The notes beneath the pieces are model-generated. The model made no database searches, was not told the origin of the DNA, and was given only the letters and a program-made list of their open reading frames with translations. Source: Zygnema cylindricum (Eukaryota > Streptophyta > Zygnematophyceae > Zygnematales > Zygnemataceae). Taken from it: a stretch of DNA of 29,924 nucleotides. Location: positions 314,952 through 344,875 of the forward strand of contig JBBHKE010003570.1 of NCBI GenBank assembly GCA_037447655.1, given 5' to 3'. This document shows positions 29,686-29,924 of the stretch, piece after piece. Numbering within the stretch: the first letter of the stretch is position 1; every line of letters begins with the position of its first letter. A program made the translations under genes and the position numbers.

Positions 29686-29924
29686 ACTATATTAAAAAGC
29701 GAGATGGTAAACCATCTGAGTCCATGCGAACAAAAGGGGCGGGAATGCTAACACTGAAAAATTACATGCGGAGGGACGCAAGCAAAAAGGATAAGCAAGG
29801 CAAAAGCAACGAACACACAAAAAGAAGACAGGTAAAACAAAGACACCCAAAGAAGAAACAACCACCTAAGGAAAGGTCCAACAGAGTGCGTAAACCAAAA
29901 TGACGAAACCAAACCCCAACATAA
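29686..29924 (-). mobile_element. 3' region of a second LINE copy, running out of the window
   Basis: Diverged second copy of the non-coding 3' region at 27745-27983, same orientation, with the GATGGTAAACCATC hairpin kept. Its coding part, if present, lies beyond the right edge. Its 3' boundary at about 29690 is followed by unrelated sequence with only a short ATATAG, not a long AT array. Confidence 0.8.

Overview
This is a gene-poor, repeat-rich, AT-leaning nuclear window from a eukaryote. The only convincing host gene is a spliced homologue of PAT1, the mRNA-decapping activator. Its conserved blocks follow the plant form of the family closely (FDASQYAFFG, PLEQEPMLAARIAIEDG, LLDVDDID, VFLRLVSLPKGRKLL, FRHLRFLFGG). 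A decayed LINE at the right end has the C2HC-finger plus RT architecture that I associate with bryophyte and streptophyte-algal genomes. I infer a green-lineage organism, probably a streptophyte alga or bryophyte. The species cannot be named from this sequence.

Layout: 1-4357 is simple sequence with no gene, including a 1.5-kb almost pure polypyrimidine run (2410-3930). 4368-5362 is a Mutator-like non-autonomous element with a 10-bp flanking repeat and probably a nested second element. 5790-6215 is a wrecked Ty1/copia integrase. 6460-7024 is a 301-bp-period duplication. 7448-8371 is a hAT-like element (copy A). 9054-9581 is a TA-flanked MITE of a family I call M. 10800-11215 (minus) and 11862-12338 (plus) are two Ty3/gypsy integrase remnants that cover adjoining parts of the enzyme in opposite orientation. 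12401-12850 is a degenerate 14-bp minisatellite. 13198-17896 is a dense pile of DNA transposons: a piggyBac-type element with TTAA, M copies, a hAT-like copy (B) whose extreme end was hit by an M copy, and a second Mutator-like end.

18476-23059 is PAT1, five recognised exons joined by GT-AG introns. It has a polyglutamine tract near its N-terminal third and a 17-codon terminal exon 823 bp beyond the large exon. The start codon was not found and probably lies in an exon further upstream.

23060-25371 and 25904-27604 hold no recognisable gene. 25372-25903 is hAT-like copy C. 27605-27729 is an (AT)n array next to the 3' end of a minus-strand LINE pseudogene (27740-29340). The 3' region of a second LINE copy enters the window from the right (29686-29924).

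The most informative findings concern the mobile elements. Target duplications of 2 bp (TA), 4 bp (TTAA), 8 bp and 9-10 bp can be read directly, and one nested insertion gives the order of events. In the M family the two ends of each copy match each other better than they match the ends of other copies. No element carries an intact transposase, integrase or reverse transcriptase inside this window.
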